Source: Ravibacter arvi
GTDB taxonomy: Bacteria; Bacteroidota; Bacteroidia; Cytophagales; Spirosomataceae
Length of the DNA stretch: 64,000 bases
NCBI RefSeq assembly: GCF_039540405.1
Contig: NZ_BAABEY010000029.1
Location: 136,207-200,206, forward strand
Direction of reading: 5' to 3'
Shown: positions 17,189-26,719 of the stretch, piece by piece
How the letters are laid out: each line of letters opens with the position of its first letter
Numbering within the stretch: position 1 is the first letter of the stretch
The notes under the pieces: model-generated
What the model was told of the DNA's origin: nothing
The model's database searches: none
What the model saw: the letters and a program-made list of their open reading frames with translations, nothing else
Made by a program: the position numbers and the translations under genes

Positions 17189-18553
17189 TTAAAACTTAAA
17201 GTATAGAAAATCACCGTGCCCGCCAGTTGCAAGAATAAAAAGACTCAATATCAACAGGTCGACAAATACTAATTCCTGGGCGATCAGTTTGTTAGTTTGC
17301 GCCCGCGTGATGATGATCCGCTCCGGTGTCCCGCTGTGATCGATAACTAGTAGAATTAATGAGACTACCAGAACCCAGAATAAAGAATAGTAGTCATTGT
17401 TTGGTAACAGCTCACCATCAAGTGTGACATTGTTAAACAGGATTTGTAAGTCTTCAGTTCTAAACACGAGCCAGGTAGCAGACAACCAAAGGAAAAAAAG
17501 GATACGTCTCACATTAATACTTACGATGTTACTCGCACTTCCCGAAGTATGATTGGATTGTTGAAAACGGTGGTAGTAGTGGAACAACAAATAGCTACCG
17601 GCGTGCATAAGTCCCCAAATCAGGTAATTGAGGCGTAAACCGTGCCAAATGGCACTGATCGTAAAAATAAAGAGAATCAATAGAGGAAAGAAAATTGTTC
17701 CGTACCCTCCAAGCGGGATGTATAAGTACTGCCTAAACCAGTTGGTCAATGACATATGCCACCGCTTCCAAAAATCCCTGGTATTGGTTGCTAGGTAAGG
17801 CTTGTTAAAATTGGGGGGGATATCTATTCCGAAAAGCCCGGCTACCCCTCTCGCAATTTCCGTATAGCCCAAAAAGTCAAAATAAATTTCCACAGAATAA
17901 CCAATTGCTACTGTTGCCAGGACTACCACACTCATATCTCCCTGCTCGCTTAAGGTAGAAGTAATATATTTGCCAAGATTGTCGGCGACAACGATTTTGC
18001 AAAAAGCTCCGTAGAGTATTCTTTTGAGTTGAATCCATATTGTACTATTTGGGGGAAACGCGCCTCTTTCAAACTGGGGTGTGAGTTCCCTAATGTTGCA
18101 TACAGGCCCAGCCAGGATATAAGGGAAAAAGATACTCGACAAAATATAGGTCGAGGGAAGAGGGGTATTCTTAGATTTACCGGAATTTATGTCAAGTAAA
18201 AATCCGATATTCATTAACCCGTAGTATGAAAGGCCAATCCATCTGAATTGTACCCCCAAAAGTGATTCTGAACCATCTCTTGAAAACAGCATCAAGAGAA
18301 TTGTAATGATGATTCCGATACCTAGCCAAACGATTTTATTGTGATGGCTAGACCGCAACATAGCGTTTGCACATGCATATGTTACAACAGACACTGAGAT
18401 AGCTGCAATAACGCTATCAAAGTCCAGCAGGCTTAAATTGACAATGCTAACGAAAAGGAGCGAGAAGTACCTATGCCGTTGTGGAAGCAAAGTGTAGATC
18501 AGAATTGTGACCGGCAGCCAAACCAACATGCTTTGTGCCCCGAACATATTCAT
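17189..18553 (-). CDS. MBOAT-family O-acyltransferase (AlgI-like)
   Basis: 454 aa, polytopic. Family hallmarks are FFPYILAGPV (~142-151), the YFDFLGYTEIARG segment (~224-236), NFNKPYLATNTRDFWKRWHM (to ~267) and the catalytic His in SAIWHGL (His304). AlgI-like members move acyl groups across the membrane onto polysaccharides or cell-wall polymers, usually with an SGNH-fold partner. Here the partner is encoded directly upstream (1-bp gap). It is the last gene of the hxs operon, so its acceptor may be the Hxs product or an envelope polymer; this is inference. It is the last gene before the island's left end. Confidence 0.92.
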   Translation of the reverse strand: MNMFGAQSMLVWLPVTILIYTLLPQRHRYFSLLFVSIVNLSLLDFDSVIAAISVSVVTYACANAMLRSSHHNKIVWLGIGIIITILLMLFSRDGSESLLGVQFRWIGLSYYGLMNIGFLLDINSGKSKNTPLPSTYILSSIFFPYILAGPVCNIRELTPQFERGAFPPNSTIWIQLKRILYGAFCKIVVADNLGKYITSTLSEQGDMSVVVLATVAIGYSVEIYFDFLGYTEIARGVAGLFGIDIPPNFNKPYLATNTRDFWKRWHMSLTNWFRQYLYIPLGGYGTIFFPLLILFIFTISAIWHGLRLNYLIWGLMHAGSYLLFHYYHRFQQSNHTSGSASNIVSINVRRILFFLWLSATWLVFRTEDLQILFNNVTLDGELLPNNDYYSLFWVLVVSLILLVIDHSGTPERIIITRAQTNKLIAQELVFVDLLILSLFILATGGHGDFLYFKF

Positions 18554-18554
18554 C

Positions 18555-20555
18555 TTATTTGTTGTTGCCTTGACCGTTTCTTACAGCCATTCGATAAATA
18601 CCGTTCCGAAGACCGAAGACGCCGGCAAAGTAGATGAATCTCCCATCTGGCGAGAACGTAGCATCCCATTCGTCCCCAATTGTGTCTGTCAGTCGGATAG
18701 GTTTTCTATCTCGCAAATCCATCAAAAATAGATCCCACTGATCATTCTGTTTCATAGAGAAAACTATTTTACGTCCGTCTGGGGAAAAACTCGGATCCCA
18801 GATATCGCCGGCCCCTTCCATCAAGACTGACTCTGTCTCGCTACTCAGGGAATATACATACAGACCGAATACGTTGTTCCGATTTGATATGTAAGCTATC
18901 GAGTCTTGCCATTGGACGGGCCTCCAACTTTCGTACTGGCTTGAAGTAATTATTTTCTCTTCTTGTCGGGAAATATCAAAGGCCGCTATTACTGGCAGTG
19001 TCATTTTTCCAAAGCTGTCTTTAGTCCATTTGGCATAGGTAACAATCTGGTCATGAACTGCATTCGGAATCGCTCCAAAGCTGTCTCTTTCAATATATCC
19101 TCTTGTCCTGCTTTCCAGATCTAACCAGGAAATCCTTGTATCTCCTCGCTCCTGATCTCCTTCTGTAAACACTATTTTTGTCTCCTTATCAAAAAATGAC
19201 GGGTGAAGTTCATCGATGCTGTTAAAAGTCAGACGTGTCTGGTGAAGAAGATCGCGGTCCGTCAAAAACAATTCCATGTTACCGTCACGCATCGACTGAA
19301 AGCAGATTTTTGATCCGTCATCATTAAAGCTAGGATAACGGTCACCGGAGTTACTTTGACTAAGATATTCTACATCAGATCTTTCAGAAATCAAAAACGC
19401 TGAAAGTGCAGACGCCAGCATTTCATGCCCGAGCGGGTTTAGGTGCTCATCGTATGCAAAGAATACTTCCTTTTCTGCGCTGCTAAAGGCATCAAACAGA
19501 TCTAAATATTTGATCTCCCTACTCTCACAAAGACTTTTGAGAAATCTGTTTGGGATAGTCATATCAAACTCACGTATGTCGAGATCGAATCCGGTAATAA
19601 CCTCATCTAAATAATGAAAGTACAATTGCTCCTTAGATGGTAGCTGGAAAACAACCAGTTCCGCACCTATTTCCCTGACCGAAGTTGCCATCTCAGTAAG
19701 TAGCCGTTCGAAGTTATCGAGGTCCTTTTTCTTTATTTCCGATTGCTCTCGAAAGTAAATATTGTAATCTGTATTTAGCTTCTTGGTTGGATAAAACGGC
19801 TCAGTCCACCTCCCTAGAGGGAGTTCAGCCGGATTCTCGAACTTGATGGGATACAATAGCGAGCGATAAAGATTGGAGTAGTTCATCAGATAATCGGAAA
19901 AATCGCTTTTACGTTCGATCACCTTCATGAAATCATTGAAGTTGCAGATTTGCAAGAAAACTTTTTTGGGCCGAAGCTTACGGCCTTCGTTCTTGAAATA
20001 ATTTAATTCCTCGGGAAGGCCAAAACCGCTGATGCCCGCATTCAGAATAATCTTTTGTGGAAAATCGTGGTACAGTAGCGAGGTGAAAAGCTGTTCGTTG
20101 GCGACTTGTGCTCCTTGTGTGTAAGAGTCTCCCAAAAAAAGCCAGTCAACCTTGTCAATTCCCCCTGATTGATCGTCTTCAGCACCGATCCTGTACCCCT
20201 GGGTATTTGTTACGTAGTCGACAATGTACTCCTTGTCACTGAAATGCTCGCGTAAAAATGGTTTGTTGAAGTAGTAGGTTTGCCTGATATCGTACAGATC
20301 CCTAATCACATATTCACGAAAAGAGTAGGTAAAGATTGCCTCAGCATATATAAATAGTCCTAGTAAGCTAGTAAAGTTTATGAAGTATACAAGTGTACCA
20401 GGCGCCTTTTTTATTATTATCAGGAATGTAGCAATTACTGTAACCATTGCCAGGACAACAAATACAGCGCTATTGGTAATCAGGTAAATTATAGCCGGAT
20501 TTACTAATAGTACTGTAAAAAGGAGAAGCGAGATATTTCGATAGTTTTGGATCAT
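18555..20555 (-). CDS. SGNH-type hydrolase/acyltransferase fused to TolB-like propeller
   Basis: 666 aa. Two or three membrane helices (~8-46 and ~54-74) are followed by an SGNH domain: block I LGDSYTQG (nucleophile Ser144), block III-like NFND, and the C-terminal YDEHLNPLGHE with candidate Asp369/His371. Residues ~405-660 hold TolB/PD40 propeller repeats, for example YPSFNDDGSKICFQSMRDGN and PSFSPDGRKIVFSMKQ. SGNH proteins paired with MBOAT enzymes (AlgJ/AlgX, PatB, DltD types) complete O-acyl transfer outside the membrane; the propeller fusion could bind the acceptor. Its ATG overlaps the TGA of hxsC (ATGA). Confidence 0.85.
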   Translation of the reverse strand: MIQNYRNISLLLFTVLLVNPAIIYLITNSAVFVVLAMVTVIATFLIIIKKAPGTLVYFINFTSLLGLFIYAEAIFTYSFREYVIRDLYDIRQTYYFNKPFLREHFSDKEYIVDYVTNTQGYRIGAEDDQSGGIDKVDWLFLGDSYTQGAQVANEQLFTSLLYHDFPQKIILNAGISGFGLPEELNYFKNEGRKLRPKKVFLQICNFNDFMKVIERKSDFSDYLMNYSNLYRSLLYPIKFENPAELPLGRWTEPFYPTKKLNTDYNIYFREQSEIKKKDLDNFERLLTEMATSVREIGAELVVFQLPSKEQLYFHYLDEVITGFDLDIREFDMTIPNRFLKSLCESREIKYLDLFDAFSSAEKEVFFAYDEHLNPLGHEMLASALSAFLISERSDVEYLSQSNSGDRYPSFNDDGSKICFQSMRDGNMELFLTDRDLLHQTRLTFNSIDELHPSFFDKETKIVFTEGDQERGDTRISWLDLESRTRGYIERDSFGAIPNAVHDQIVTYAKWTKDSFGKMTLPVIAAFDISRQEEKIITSSQYESWRPVQWQDSIAYISNRNNVFGLYVYSLSSETESVLMEGAGDIWDPSFSPDGRKIVFSMKQNDQWDLFLMDLRDRKPIRLTDTIGDEWDATFSPDGRFIYFAGVFGLRNGIYRMAVRNGQGNNK

Positions 20556-21676
20556 TCTATTCTTATCGCTTGTATATTCTCACTTAGTTTTTTTGAAGTA
20601 CCAAAGACACCGCCGCAATCTGTTTTAAGAGCACATCCGGTGCACATAGTAAGATATTCTCTTTTCCAATCAGAGATTGATTTTATGGCGAAGCGTCTTA
20701 CCTCTTTAGGTAACAAGCAGAGGGGCAGATTGTAAATGGAGACATTTATGCCTAAATCATCTAAAAGTACGACCGCATCGTGAAGCTCTTCCTGGAAATC
20801 GAGGGGGTCAATCCATAGCAGTTGATCATTAAATGGAGTATAACCGATATACTCCAAACCCATAAATGCAACTCGTTCGACGAAAGTCAGATTTTTCGAA
20901 ATAAATTTCGTAAGCTGTTTTAATCTTAATACGGTTAATTTATGAACGACAATTCTGAGCTCAATTCTGGCGCCAATTCTGGCGAGGTTATAGATACCCT
21001 GAATGGTTTCATTGAATGCCCCTTTTGCCTGCACAATATAATCGTGATCACTATAAAAGTCTGAATAGATTGGAATGCCCCAGATATGGTTCTCCGTTGA
21101 TACAGATAGATATTGTTTAACGAAAGATTGATAAGCAAAAGCTCGTCCATTGGTTAGTATGTGGACCAGGCAATGAGGATGCATTTCAGTAAGCATCCGA
21201 AACATTTCGAAAAGCTTCTGACCCAGAAGAGTAGGCTCTCCTCCGGTAATTCCGACTATTTCGGTAGTAGCTGGCATCAGGCGAATTATGCTACAGTTCA
21301 ACTCAAAATGGTATTCAATGTCATCGACCTTCTTGGGAGGTTGCGAACACATCAAACAGTTACTGTTACATTGGTCGGTAGTAAATAGGGAATTATCTAA
21401 GGAACCGGCTCGAAAAAGTACATGTAAGACACCACTCGGCAGGATTTGAATAACATCTCCTACAGTTATCCCCTCCAAACTTTTAACGGAGTGAACGAGT
21501 GGCTGCGGAAAATTTGATAAAGACTTGGTGGTTAACACTACCTTCCCGCCAAAACCTTGCTCTAACTCATTTTCTTGAGAAGATACCACAACGAAGTCTG
21601 AATCAGCTTTGCTAACCCGCCCTACGATAGAAACAGGGATGGAAGTTGCAATACCCTTTCTTCTCAAATCTATCAT
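20552..21676 (-). CDS. hxsC: His-Xaa-Ser system radical SAM maturase HxsC
   Basis: 374 aa from the ATG at 21676; a TTG at 21682 directly abuts hxsB and would add two residues. The radical-SAM cluster motif is C-x3-C-x2-C (CNSNCLMC, about residues 103-110 from this ATG), with the GGEPT motif about 40 residues on. A C-terminal Cys cluster (CTGCALKTDCGG) probably binds an auxiliary Fe-S centre. In the Hxs system HxsB and HxsC are the paired radical-SAM enzymes thought to modify the HxsA peptide; the chemistry is not established. Coupled to hxsB upstream and the SGNH gene downstream. Confidence 0.88.
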   Translation of the reverse strand: MIDLRRKGIATSIPVSIVGRVSKADSDFVVVSSQENELEQGFGGKVVLTTKSLSNFPQPLVHSVKSLEGITVGDVIQILPSGVLHVLFRAGSLDNSLFTTDQCNSNCLMCSQPPKKVDDIEYHFELNCSIIRLMPATTEIVGITGGEPTLLGQKLFEMFRMLTEMHPHCLVHILTNGRAFAYQSFVKQYLSVSTENHIWGIPIYSDFYSDHDYIVQAKGAFNETIQGIYNLARIGARIELRIVVHKLTVLRLKQLTKFISKNLTFVERVAFMGLEYIGYTPFNDQLLWIDPLDFQEELHDAVVLLDDLGINVSIYNLPLCLLPKEVRRFAIKSISDWKREYLTMCTGCALKTDCGGVFGTSKKLSENIQAIRIE

Positions 21677-21682
21677 ACTCAA

Positions 21683-23161
21683 CTATTTCTGGTAAACCCA
21701 AGACCGGAATATACTTTCTATTTCTGGTACTCCTGAGTCAAGAATCCGGAAAAGATGTTTGAAAATCTCCATATTTTTCTTACAAAATATGGAAGAAGCC
21801 CTATGTCCCTGCATATCATTCTGAGTAGCGTAATTCAACACAGGATCGGTACCGCAGTAAGCCAAAAAGGCACATTCACTACACCCGGCAAGAGATTCCG
21901 CAACTCCGGCATTCAAAATCTGCTGTACCTTTTTACCAAAAAATAAATCCTCGTAAGGCTCCGACACATGACCTAGCCGAAAGGTGTAATCTTTTATTTC
22001 AGCGAGCATTCTGGCCTCATCGGAGGCATAGACGAATCCGTCATAATTGAATACTACTACATTTGACACCAGTCCGGTGGGTGATTGGAGATCCACATAG
22101 TTGGTCGCGAAAGGAGTAAGTAGCTTTTGGAGCAAGATGGTCGTATAGTCTTCTCTTATCGAGATCCCACCTTTGTTCAATTCTAAGATATATTCGAGGC
22201 CTTCTTTATAGAACTTTAGGAACTCGTCGGTATGATAGGCATTCTTCTTTTTATTTTTGACAGCGAATCCATAAGGACTAACCGGTCTCAGAAATATGCT
22301 ATGAAACCCATTCTCCAGGTAGGAGTCTATGATCACCTTTGGGTACTTCAAGCTTAATGTACTAGTAGTCATAAGAGCAGATACCCTGTCATTACCTAAT
22401 ACGGAGCGGGCTCTGGAAATCCCCTCTATAACTGACTCGTAGCTGCCAGAGCCATTTTTAAATCTGTTTGAGTTATGTATAAATGCCGGTCCATCAAGGG
22501 ACGTGGATAACAATATCTCATGTGTTTTACAGAATGAGAGAATTTGCTCGTCGATGACCGTCAGGTTTGAACAAATCACAAACTGAATATGTTTCCTGAA
22601 TTCCGGAACTTCATTTTGTTCGAGAATTCTCTCAACTGTGTACCGAACCTTTTCAAAGGCCAGCAGCGGTTCTCCACCCTGGAATTCGACGGTGATATCT
22701 TCGGAGGCAGACTTGAAAATATGTTCTATGCCAGCATCTATATCCTGGTAAGAAATATCAAAATCCACCTTGTTCTCGGTTGCCCTGGATACCTGACAAT
22801 AATGGCAGGTATGATTACATCGCAAAGTGACAACAAAAATGTGTAGGGAAGTAAAAGAATGTAAGAAAGCGTGCTTTGTTCTGTAACGTGCTGCGATTAG
22901 ATCTAATAAATCCGGTACCGGCTTAATGCTTATGAAAAAATTTGCTACTAAATCCCGGTATAAACTTGACGATCTATCTATTCTTCTCCCGGCTATTGAG
23001 GCAGCCGTACCGGAAGGCACTAACAGGTAATCTCCGATCTCGTTGACTAATACTTCGCGTTCTTCATCAATAGAATGGAACCGGAAAGGTAACAACGAGT
23101 AAATCTCGTTATCTACCTGATACTTCTCTACACTTTTGAACTTCCTGGTATCTCTTTCCAT
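21683..23161 (-). CDS. hxsB: His-Xaa-Ser system radical SAM maturase HxsB
   Basis: 492 aa. An N-terminal ~100-residue region (possible peptide-recognition domain) precedes the SAM cluster motif CNHTCHYC (Cys115, 119, 122) and the FQGGEPLL SAM-binding motif. The C-terminal SPASM-like cluster is C-x2-C-x5-C with further Cys (GCSECAFLAYC, later FCKK), typical of peptide-modifying radical SAM enzymes that carry auxiliary Fe-S clusters. It sits 19 bp after hxsD and directly before hxsC. Together with HxsC it is expected to act on HxsA. Confidence 0.9.
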   Translation of the reverse strand: MERDTRKFKSVEKYQVDNEIYSLLPFRFHSIDEEREVLVNEIGDYLLVPSGTAASIAGRRIDRSSSLYRDLVANFFISIKPVPDLLDLIAARYRTKHAFLHSFTSLHIFVVTLRCNHTCHYCQVSRATENKVDFDISYQDIDAGIEHIFKSASEDITVEFQGGEPLLAFEKVRYTVERILEQNEVPEFRKHIQFVICSNLTVIDEQILSFCKTHEILLSTSLDGPAFIHNSNRFKNGSGSYESVIEGISRARSVLGNDRVSALMTTSTLSLKYPKVIIDSYLENGFHSIFLRPVSPYGFAVKNKKKNAYHTDEFLKFYKEGLEYILELNKGGISIREDYTTILLQKLLTPFATNYVDLQSPTGLVSNVVVFNYDGFVYASDEARMLAEIKDYTFRLGHVSEPYEDLFFGKKVQQILNAGVAESLAGCSECAFLAYCGTDPVLNYATQNDMQGHRASSIFCKKNMEIFKHLFRILDSGVPEIESIFRSWVYQK

Positions 23162-23180
23162 TGCATTTACAAAGCGCAGT

Positions 23181-23537
23181 TCAATTCTCCGTTCTCATTA
23201 GATCATTGTCCTCTGTGAAGAACGATTCATCATCAAGGAAAGCTTTAGCGATTATCATTTTTCTTATATCGCTGGTTTCACGGTTTACGATGTCCCGAAC
23301 TTTGAAATCTGTCAAGGCTCTGCTCACCTGAGATATCAATTTTCTTGAATCATCAGCTTCAAAGCTACCGGTTACATGAGCCAAGTTGACAATAAGGAAT
23401 CCTTCCAGGTGCTTTGTTATAGAAAATGAAATTTCCTCACCAAGCCAGTACAGAGCCTTAAAGAGTATAGTTTCGCTGTAAAGACTCGTATCAATTCGTA
23501 GAATGATCGCTTTATTTGTACACTCTATAATCTCCAT
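23181..23537 (-). CDS. hxsD: His-Xaa-Ser system protein HxsD
   Basis: 118 aa, soluble. The C-terminal block ALTDFKVRDIVNRETSDIRK followed by MIIAKAF matches the conserved core that defines HxsD (a leucine-rich LxDxxLRExIxxETxxIRxLIxAKAF pattern). Its role is unknown; a peptide-carrier or scaffold role for the radical SAM enzymes is plausible because such small partners are common in RiPP systems (inference). It starts 2 bp after the hxsA stop and ends 19 bp before hxsB, so co-translation is likely. Confidence 0.85.
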   Translation of the reverse strand: MEIIECTNKAIILRIDTSLYSETILFKALYWLGEEISFSITKHLEGFLIVNLAHVTGSFEADDSRKLISQVSRALTDFKVRDIVNRETSDIRKMIIAKAFLDDESFFTEDNDLMRTEN

Positions 23538-23539
23538 TT

Positions 23540-24283
23540 TCAGAGTTTTAATAGTGATACGGTCTGTGAATTTATAATGCCAGTCGCCTCAATACCATTA
23601 TCTGTCTGAAATCTCTTAATAGCGTCGCTGATAACCTGAGTATATTCGAGTTCAACGGTGAAAGATTGAGATTCCGAAATCAAGTATTCTTTCTTTATCA
23701 GAATATTTATTGCCTCGGTAACATCCAAGCCCTTCATCCCTAGCCGAATGACCCGGTCTCCCAACTTAAATCTTTTAGGATCTGCTAGTTTAAACGCTGG
23801 TTGCTGTGCTTGATCACCGGAGCGAGGTGTAACAGGCTGGCTTAGATTTGAAGCTGGTCCTGACGTTGCTCCGAGGTTTGATGAGGGGGCGTTACTAGGT
23901 TGCTTGGTAGAACTACCGGAAGAAGAGCTTCGCGATGGAGAGCTGCTACCTGATGAAGAACTACTTGATGAGCCCCTTGAAGAAGATCCGCTACTTGAAT
24001 AATGGGATCTGTGAGAGCTATGTGAGCGATGACTCCTGTGTGATAGATTCAGGGCATGAAGCTCATCGAATCGTTTTAAAATGAAAGGTTTGGTCAGTTT
24101 CGGTTTAGCTGTCCCAGTTACATTAGGCGTCGCGTCATTGGGTAAAACTTTTAAGTCATCCCTGGTATTTTCTGAGAAAGTAGACTGTATGAGGTCTTCA
24201 CTACTGGCAGAGTGTGATGAAATCAAACTTACCAACGAAGAGATGAAAATATCTTTGTAAAGTTTTAGTTTTTTTGATGTCAT
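23540..24283 (-). CDS. hxsA: His-Xaa-Ser repeat protein HxsA (probable modified substrate)
   Basis: 247 aa. The FDELHALNLSHRSHRSHSSH core gives five His-Xaa-Ser triplets at residues 82-96 (HRS, HRS, HSS, HRS, HYS), followed by a ~35-residue Ser/Gly run to ~127 and a P/S linker. The C-terminus (~170-247) resembles a peptidoglycan-binding-like fold (KGLDVTEAINILI and IKRFQTDNGIEATGIINSQT). The His-x-Ser stretch is the presumed modification site of the HxsB/HxsC pair. The N-terminus (KLYKDIFISSLVSLISS) is mildly hydrophobic but not a clear signal peptide. It is the first gene of a six-gene, tightly packed operon. Confidence 0.88.
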   Translation of the reverse strand: MTSKKLKLYKDIFISSLVSLISSHSASSEDLIQSTFSENTRDDLKVLPNDATPNVTGTAKPKLTKPFILKRFDELHALNLSHRSHRSHSSHRSHYSSSGSSSRGSSSSSSSGSSSPSRSSSSGSSTKQPSNAPSSNLGATSGPASNLSQPVTPRSGDQAQQPAFKLADPKRFKLGDRVIRLGMKGLDVTEAINILIKKEYLISESQSFTVELEYTQVISDAIKRFQTDNGIEATGIINSQTVSLLKL

Positions 24284-24580
24284 TAGAGGAGGTAGGATTC
24301 ATATTGAACCAGTCAAAGAGTAAATATAATAAAACTCTCAAAGCGTTTAGGCACTTTCTTTACTTAAAAGAGTGTTTTCTACTTGCTTATTACCTTATTT
24401 GCACGGCAAGTTATGTCTGCAGAGTGATAAGGTCGTGCTCCAATATAGTTTTGGACTCCATCAACTCTTGTTGATTGAGATCCTTATCAGCCTACCTGGA
24501 GATAGGAGGCCTGTTCTTTATTAAGAATAGTAATACGAAAAAGAATTAATACTCTGTTTGTCAATACATTGTGTTATTTC
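24284..24580. other. Leader region upstream of the hxs operon
   Basis: 297 bp between the hxsA start and the end of the AlbA_2 gene, which reads the same way. It should hold the operon promoter and any terminator of the upstream gene. Hairpins are possible at 24456-24479 (ATCAAC/GTTGAT, loop TCTT) and near 24490-24511 (GCCT.../AGGC), neither followed by a T-run on the minus strand. An ACTCTTTG lies about 37 bp from the ATG and partly fits the -7 consensus. Confidence 0.35.
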
Positions 24581-26245
24581 TTATTTGTTTTCTTTTTCAG
24601 TTCTATTTTTTTTTGCCAACCAGTACCTGCGATAGGTTTTGTCGGGTGTATGCTCCAAAACGCCATTTTTGACCATCGAGTAGACCTTTTTTCTTATGTC
24701 TTCTATCGGAACATCCTCTAACCGCTTGTGTACATCGATAATCTGGCTTTTCGGATATCTGCCCAGGTCGGCTTCTATTAAAGCCTCCAGCCTATGCGGT
24801 TCTATTACCTTTAAGGTCGGCTTTACATTGATTTTTGCACTGGAAATCAGCTTAGGGTTAATCAGGTATTCCGTCCCCTTTTTGATCCCCCTTGTAATAA
24901 GGATGTGCCGCTCAATCAGTTTGCTCACGTAAGTTCTCAGCCGATCCTCTTCTGTGAGCTGTAGTGCCTTTGTAAGATTGGTGGCCAGGATCTTCTTGTG
25001 TCTGGCTACCACGCCCAAAGCGATTGTCTCTTTTTGGGTAAGCTGGTAGTTCCTGCCGATAAAATCGACGATCATCAAAGCCTCTTCATCCAGGATTTCC
25101 GAATACTGGACAACAGTAGTCGTGTTGAAATCAGAAATCGGCACAGGATAGGGCTTGGAGTCCCTGCTGGCAATTTCATACATCAAATCAAAACCGCTGC
25201 CCTCGCCTTCCATGAGTTTCAAGTCGTGAAAAACCCTTATCAAGTGAGGGTTTCTTCGGCTGGTAGTATGTAATATGTTATCCTTGGTTATGCCCAGGGG
25301 CAACCCTCCCGGATTGGTAACTTCCAGTCTGTCAGGATACACTTTTATGAATATATCGCCGGAGATACTAAAGCTCTTATGGACAAATGCGTTAATGAGC
25401 AATTCCCTTACAAGCCTTTTATCATAGTGAGGTATTTTATTTCTAAAGAATCCCTGGGGAAATTCATCAAAATAGGTCAACTCCACCGCTTTCTGTTCAA
25501 TATCCAGAATTAACTCTTTTGGTGTCTGCATATAGTCCAGCCATTCCTCTTTCCGGACTTTCTTATCCAGTTCGTCATATACCAAATACTGAACCGTTAT
25601 GGGATACACCAATCTACTCCGCATTTGAGGCGTTCCCAGCCAGAGTACACCGAGGTTAGTCAGAATACTATTTTGTATCAGATTATAATGTTCCAGGATG
25701 GCTATATCATCAAAATCTTTAACAAACTGCTTTACCCTGTCGGAAGCCCTTATTTCATTGGAAAACTGAGCGATACTGCCCGTGTCTATCTGAGATATAG
25801 GGTAATTACGAAGTTGAAGCTCCCATTGAAAAGCATCCTTCTCCGTGGCTATCCGGAGTATGTCTTCGCCTCTTGCCGACTGACACTGATCGCCTATCCG
25901 GATGTAAACTTTGCCGTCGGAAGTTGTAGCCAGCGATTTCAACGCCGGTTGTACCGCGATAGAAAAATATTCCCCACCGTTAGGATGTGTCTCCTTGTCA
26001 TTTAACACCAACCCTACATTAAAGCACAATGAGCGCAATCGGCTGATCGTGGCATTCATTTGCTCATTTGATATAGTCTGGTTTGAGGGAGGCTCTTTGT
26101 CCTTGTCTTCTATGCCAATCACTATTTTACCGCCCAGGGTATTAGCAAAACATACACAGGTAACAGCGAGGTCTTTGAAACCAGCATCACCAGAAGTTAC
26201 CTTTCTGAGGCTTTTATACTCAATGGTTATGCTTTCTGTATCCAT
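24581..26245 (-). CDS. AlbA_2 (Schlafen-type) domain / ATP-binding regulator
   Basis: 554 aa. Residues 1-~140 are an AlbA_2 domain (ESITIEYKSL at the start, CFANTLGGKIVIGIED, then KVYIRIGDQCQSA). The middle carries an HATPase_c_4-like ATP-binding region (LVRELLINAFVHKSF, VTNPGGLPLGITKDNILH, then NPHLIRVFHDLKLMEGEGSG). The C-terminal ~150 residues are winged-helix-like. Such proteins are common in genomic islands and act as nucleic-acid-binding regulators or defence factors; some are RecG-like by annotation only. It is transcribed toward hxsA with a 297-bp gap, so it may be independent of the operon. Confidence 0.75.
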   Translation of the reverse strand: MDTESITIEYKSLRKVTSGDAGFKDLAVTCVCFANTLGGKIVIGIEDKDKEPPSNQTISNEQMNATISRLRSLCFNVGLVLNDKETHPNGGEYFSIAVQPALKSLATTSDGKVYIRIGDQCQSARGEDILRIATEKDAFQWELQLRNYPISQIDTGSIAQFSNEIRASDRVKQFVKDFDDIAILEHYNLIQNSILTNLGVLWLGTPQMRSRLVYPITVQYLVYDELDKKVRKEEWLDYMQTPKELILDIEQKAVELTYFDEFPQGFFRNKIPHYDKRLVRELLINAFVHKSFSISGDIFIKVYPDRLEVTNPGGLPLGITKDNILHTTSRRNPHLIRVFHDLKLMEGEGSGFDLMYEIASRDSKPYPVPISDFNTTTVVQYSEILDEEALMIVDFIGRNYQLTQKETIALGVVARHKKILATNLTKALQLTEEDRLRTYVSKLIERHILITRGIKKGTEYLINPKLISSAKINVKPTLKVIEPHRLEALIEADLGRYPKSQIIDVHKRLEDVPIEDIRKKVYSMVKNGVLEHTPDKTYRRYWLAKKNRTEKENK

Positions 26246-26719
26246 ATCAAACTATACGCCATTTAATCACAAACAAGTCCGAGTATCTTATTGTCAAGAG
26301 GAGCATCGACATTCCGGCCCGCTACCTAGGTCTCAATAGCTTTTGACAGGCCCCTGGCTTTTTCCGTATAAGGTTTCGGAATTTGACCATTTTGGAACAG
26401 AAGCGGTTAGCGTATTTTACCTTCGGCAAATGCAAATATGGCAATATGAGACGAGTTATACCAAATCAACATATGGATACTGACAGTTTTACCTATATAC
26501 TAAAGGAGATAAATGTGTTGATCTTGAGATAGTTGCAGTAGTATCTTTTGAACGTTAAAGAGTATACTAAGAAAGCAAGTGTTCTGAAGCCTAAGTTGTC
26601 GAGGCTTTATCCTTGTGATAGCTGTAATCTTTCCGTGGGATGTTGGTACTCCGTACGAAAATAAGCGATGCTACACGATTGGGACACGACTTTGGTGCAT
26701 TTTTAAACAACTAAAAATC
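26246..26719. other. Intergenic region with divergent promoters expected
   Basis: 474 bp between the leftward AlbA_2 gene and a small rightward Cys-rich gene. It is AT-rich from about 26430 on. No RNA gene, hairpin of note or supported ORF was seen; the in-frame extension of the small gene to a start at 26615 gives residues unlike the conserved part. Confidence 0.4.

Noticed and set aside
26615..26719. N-terminal extension of the Cys-rich protein
   Set aside because: The extra residues look like translated promoter sequence, and the conserved pattern begins at the ATG at 26720.
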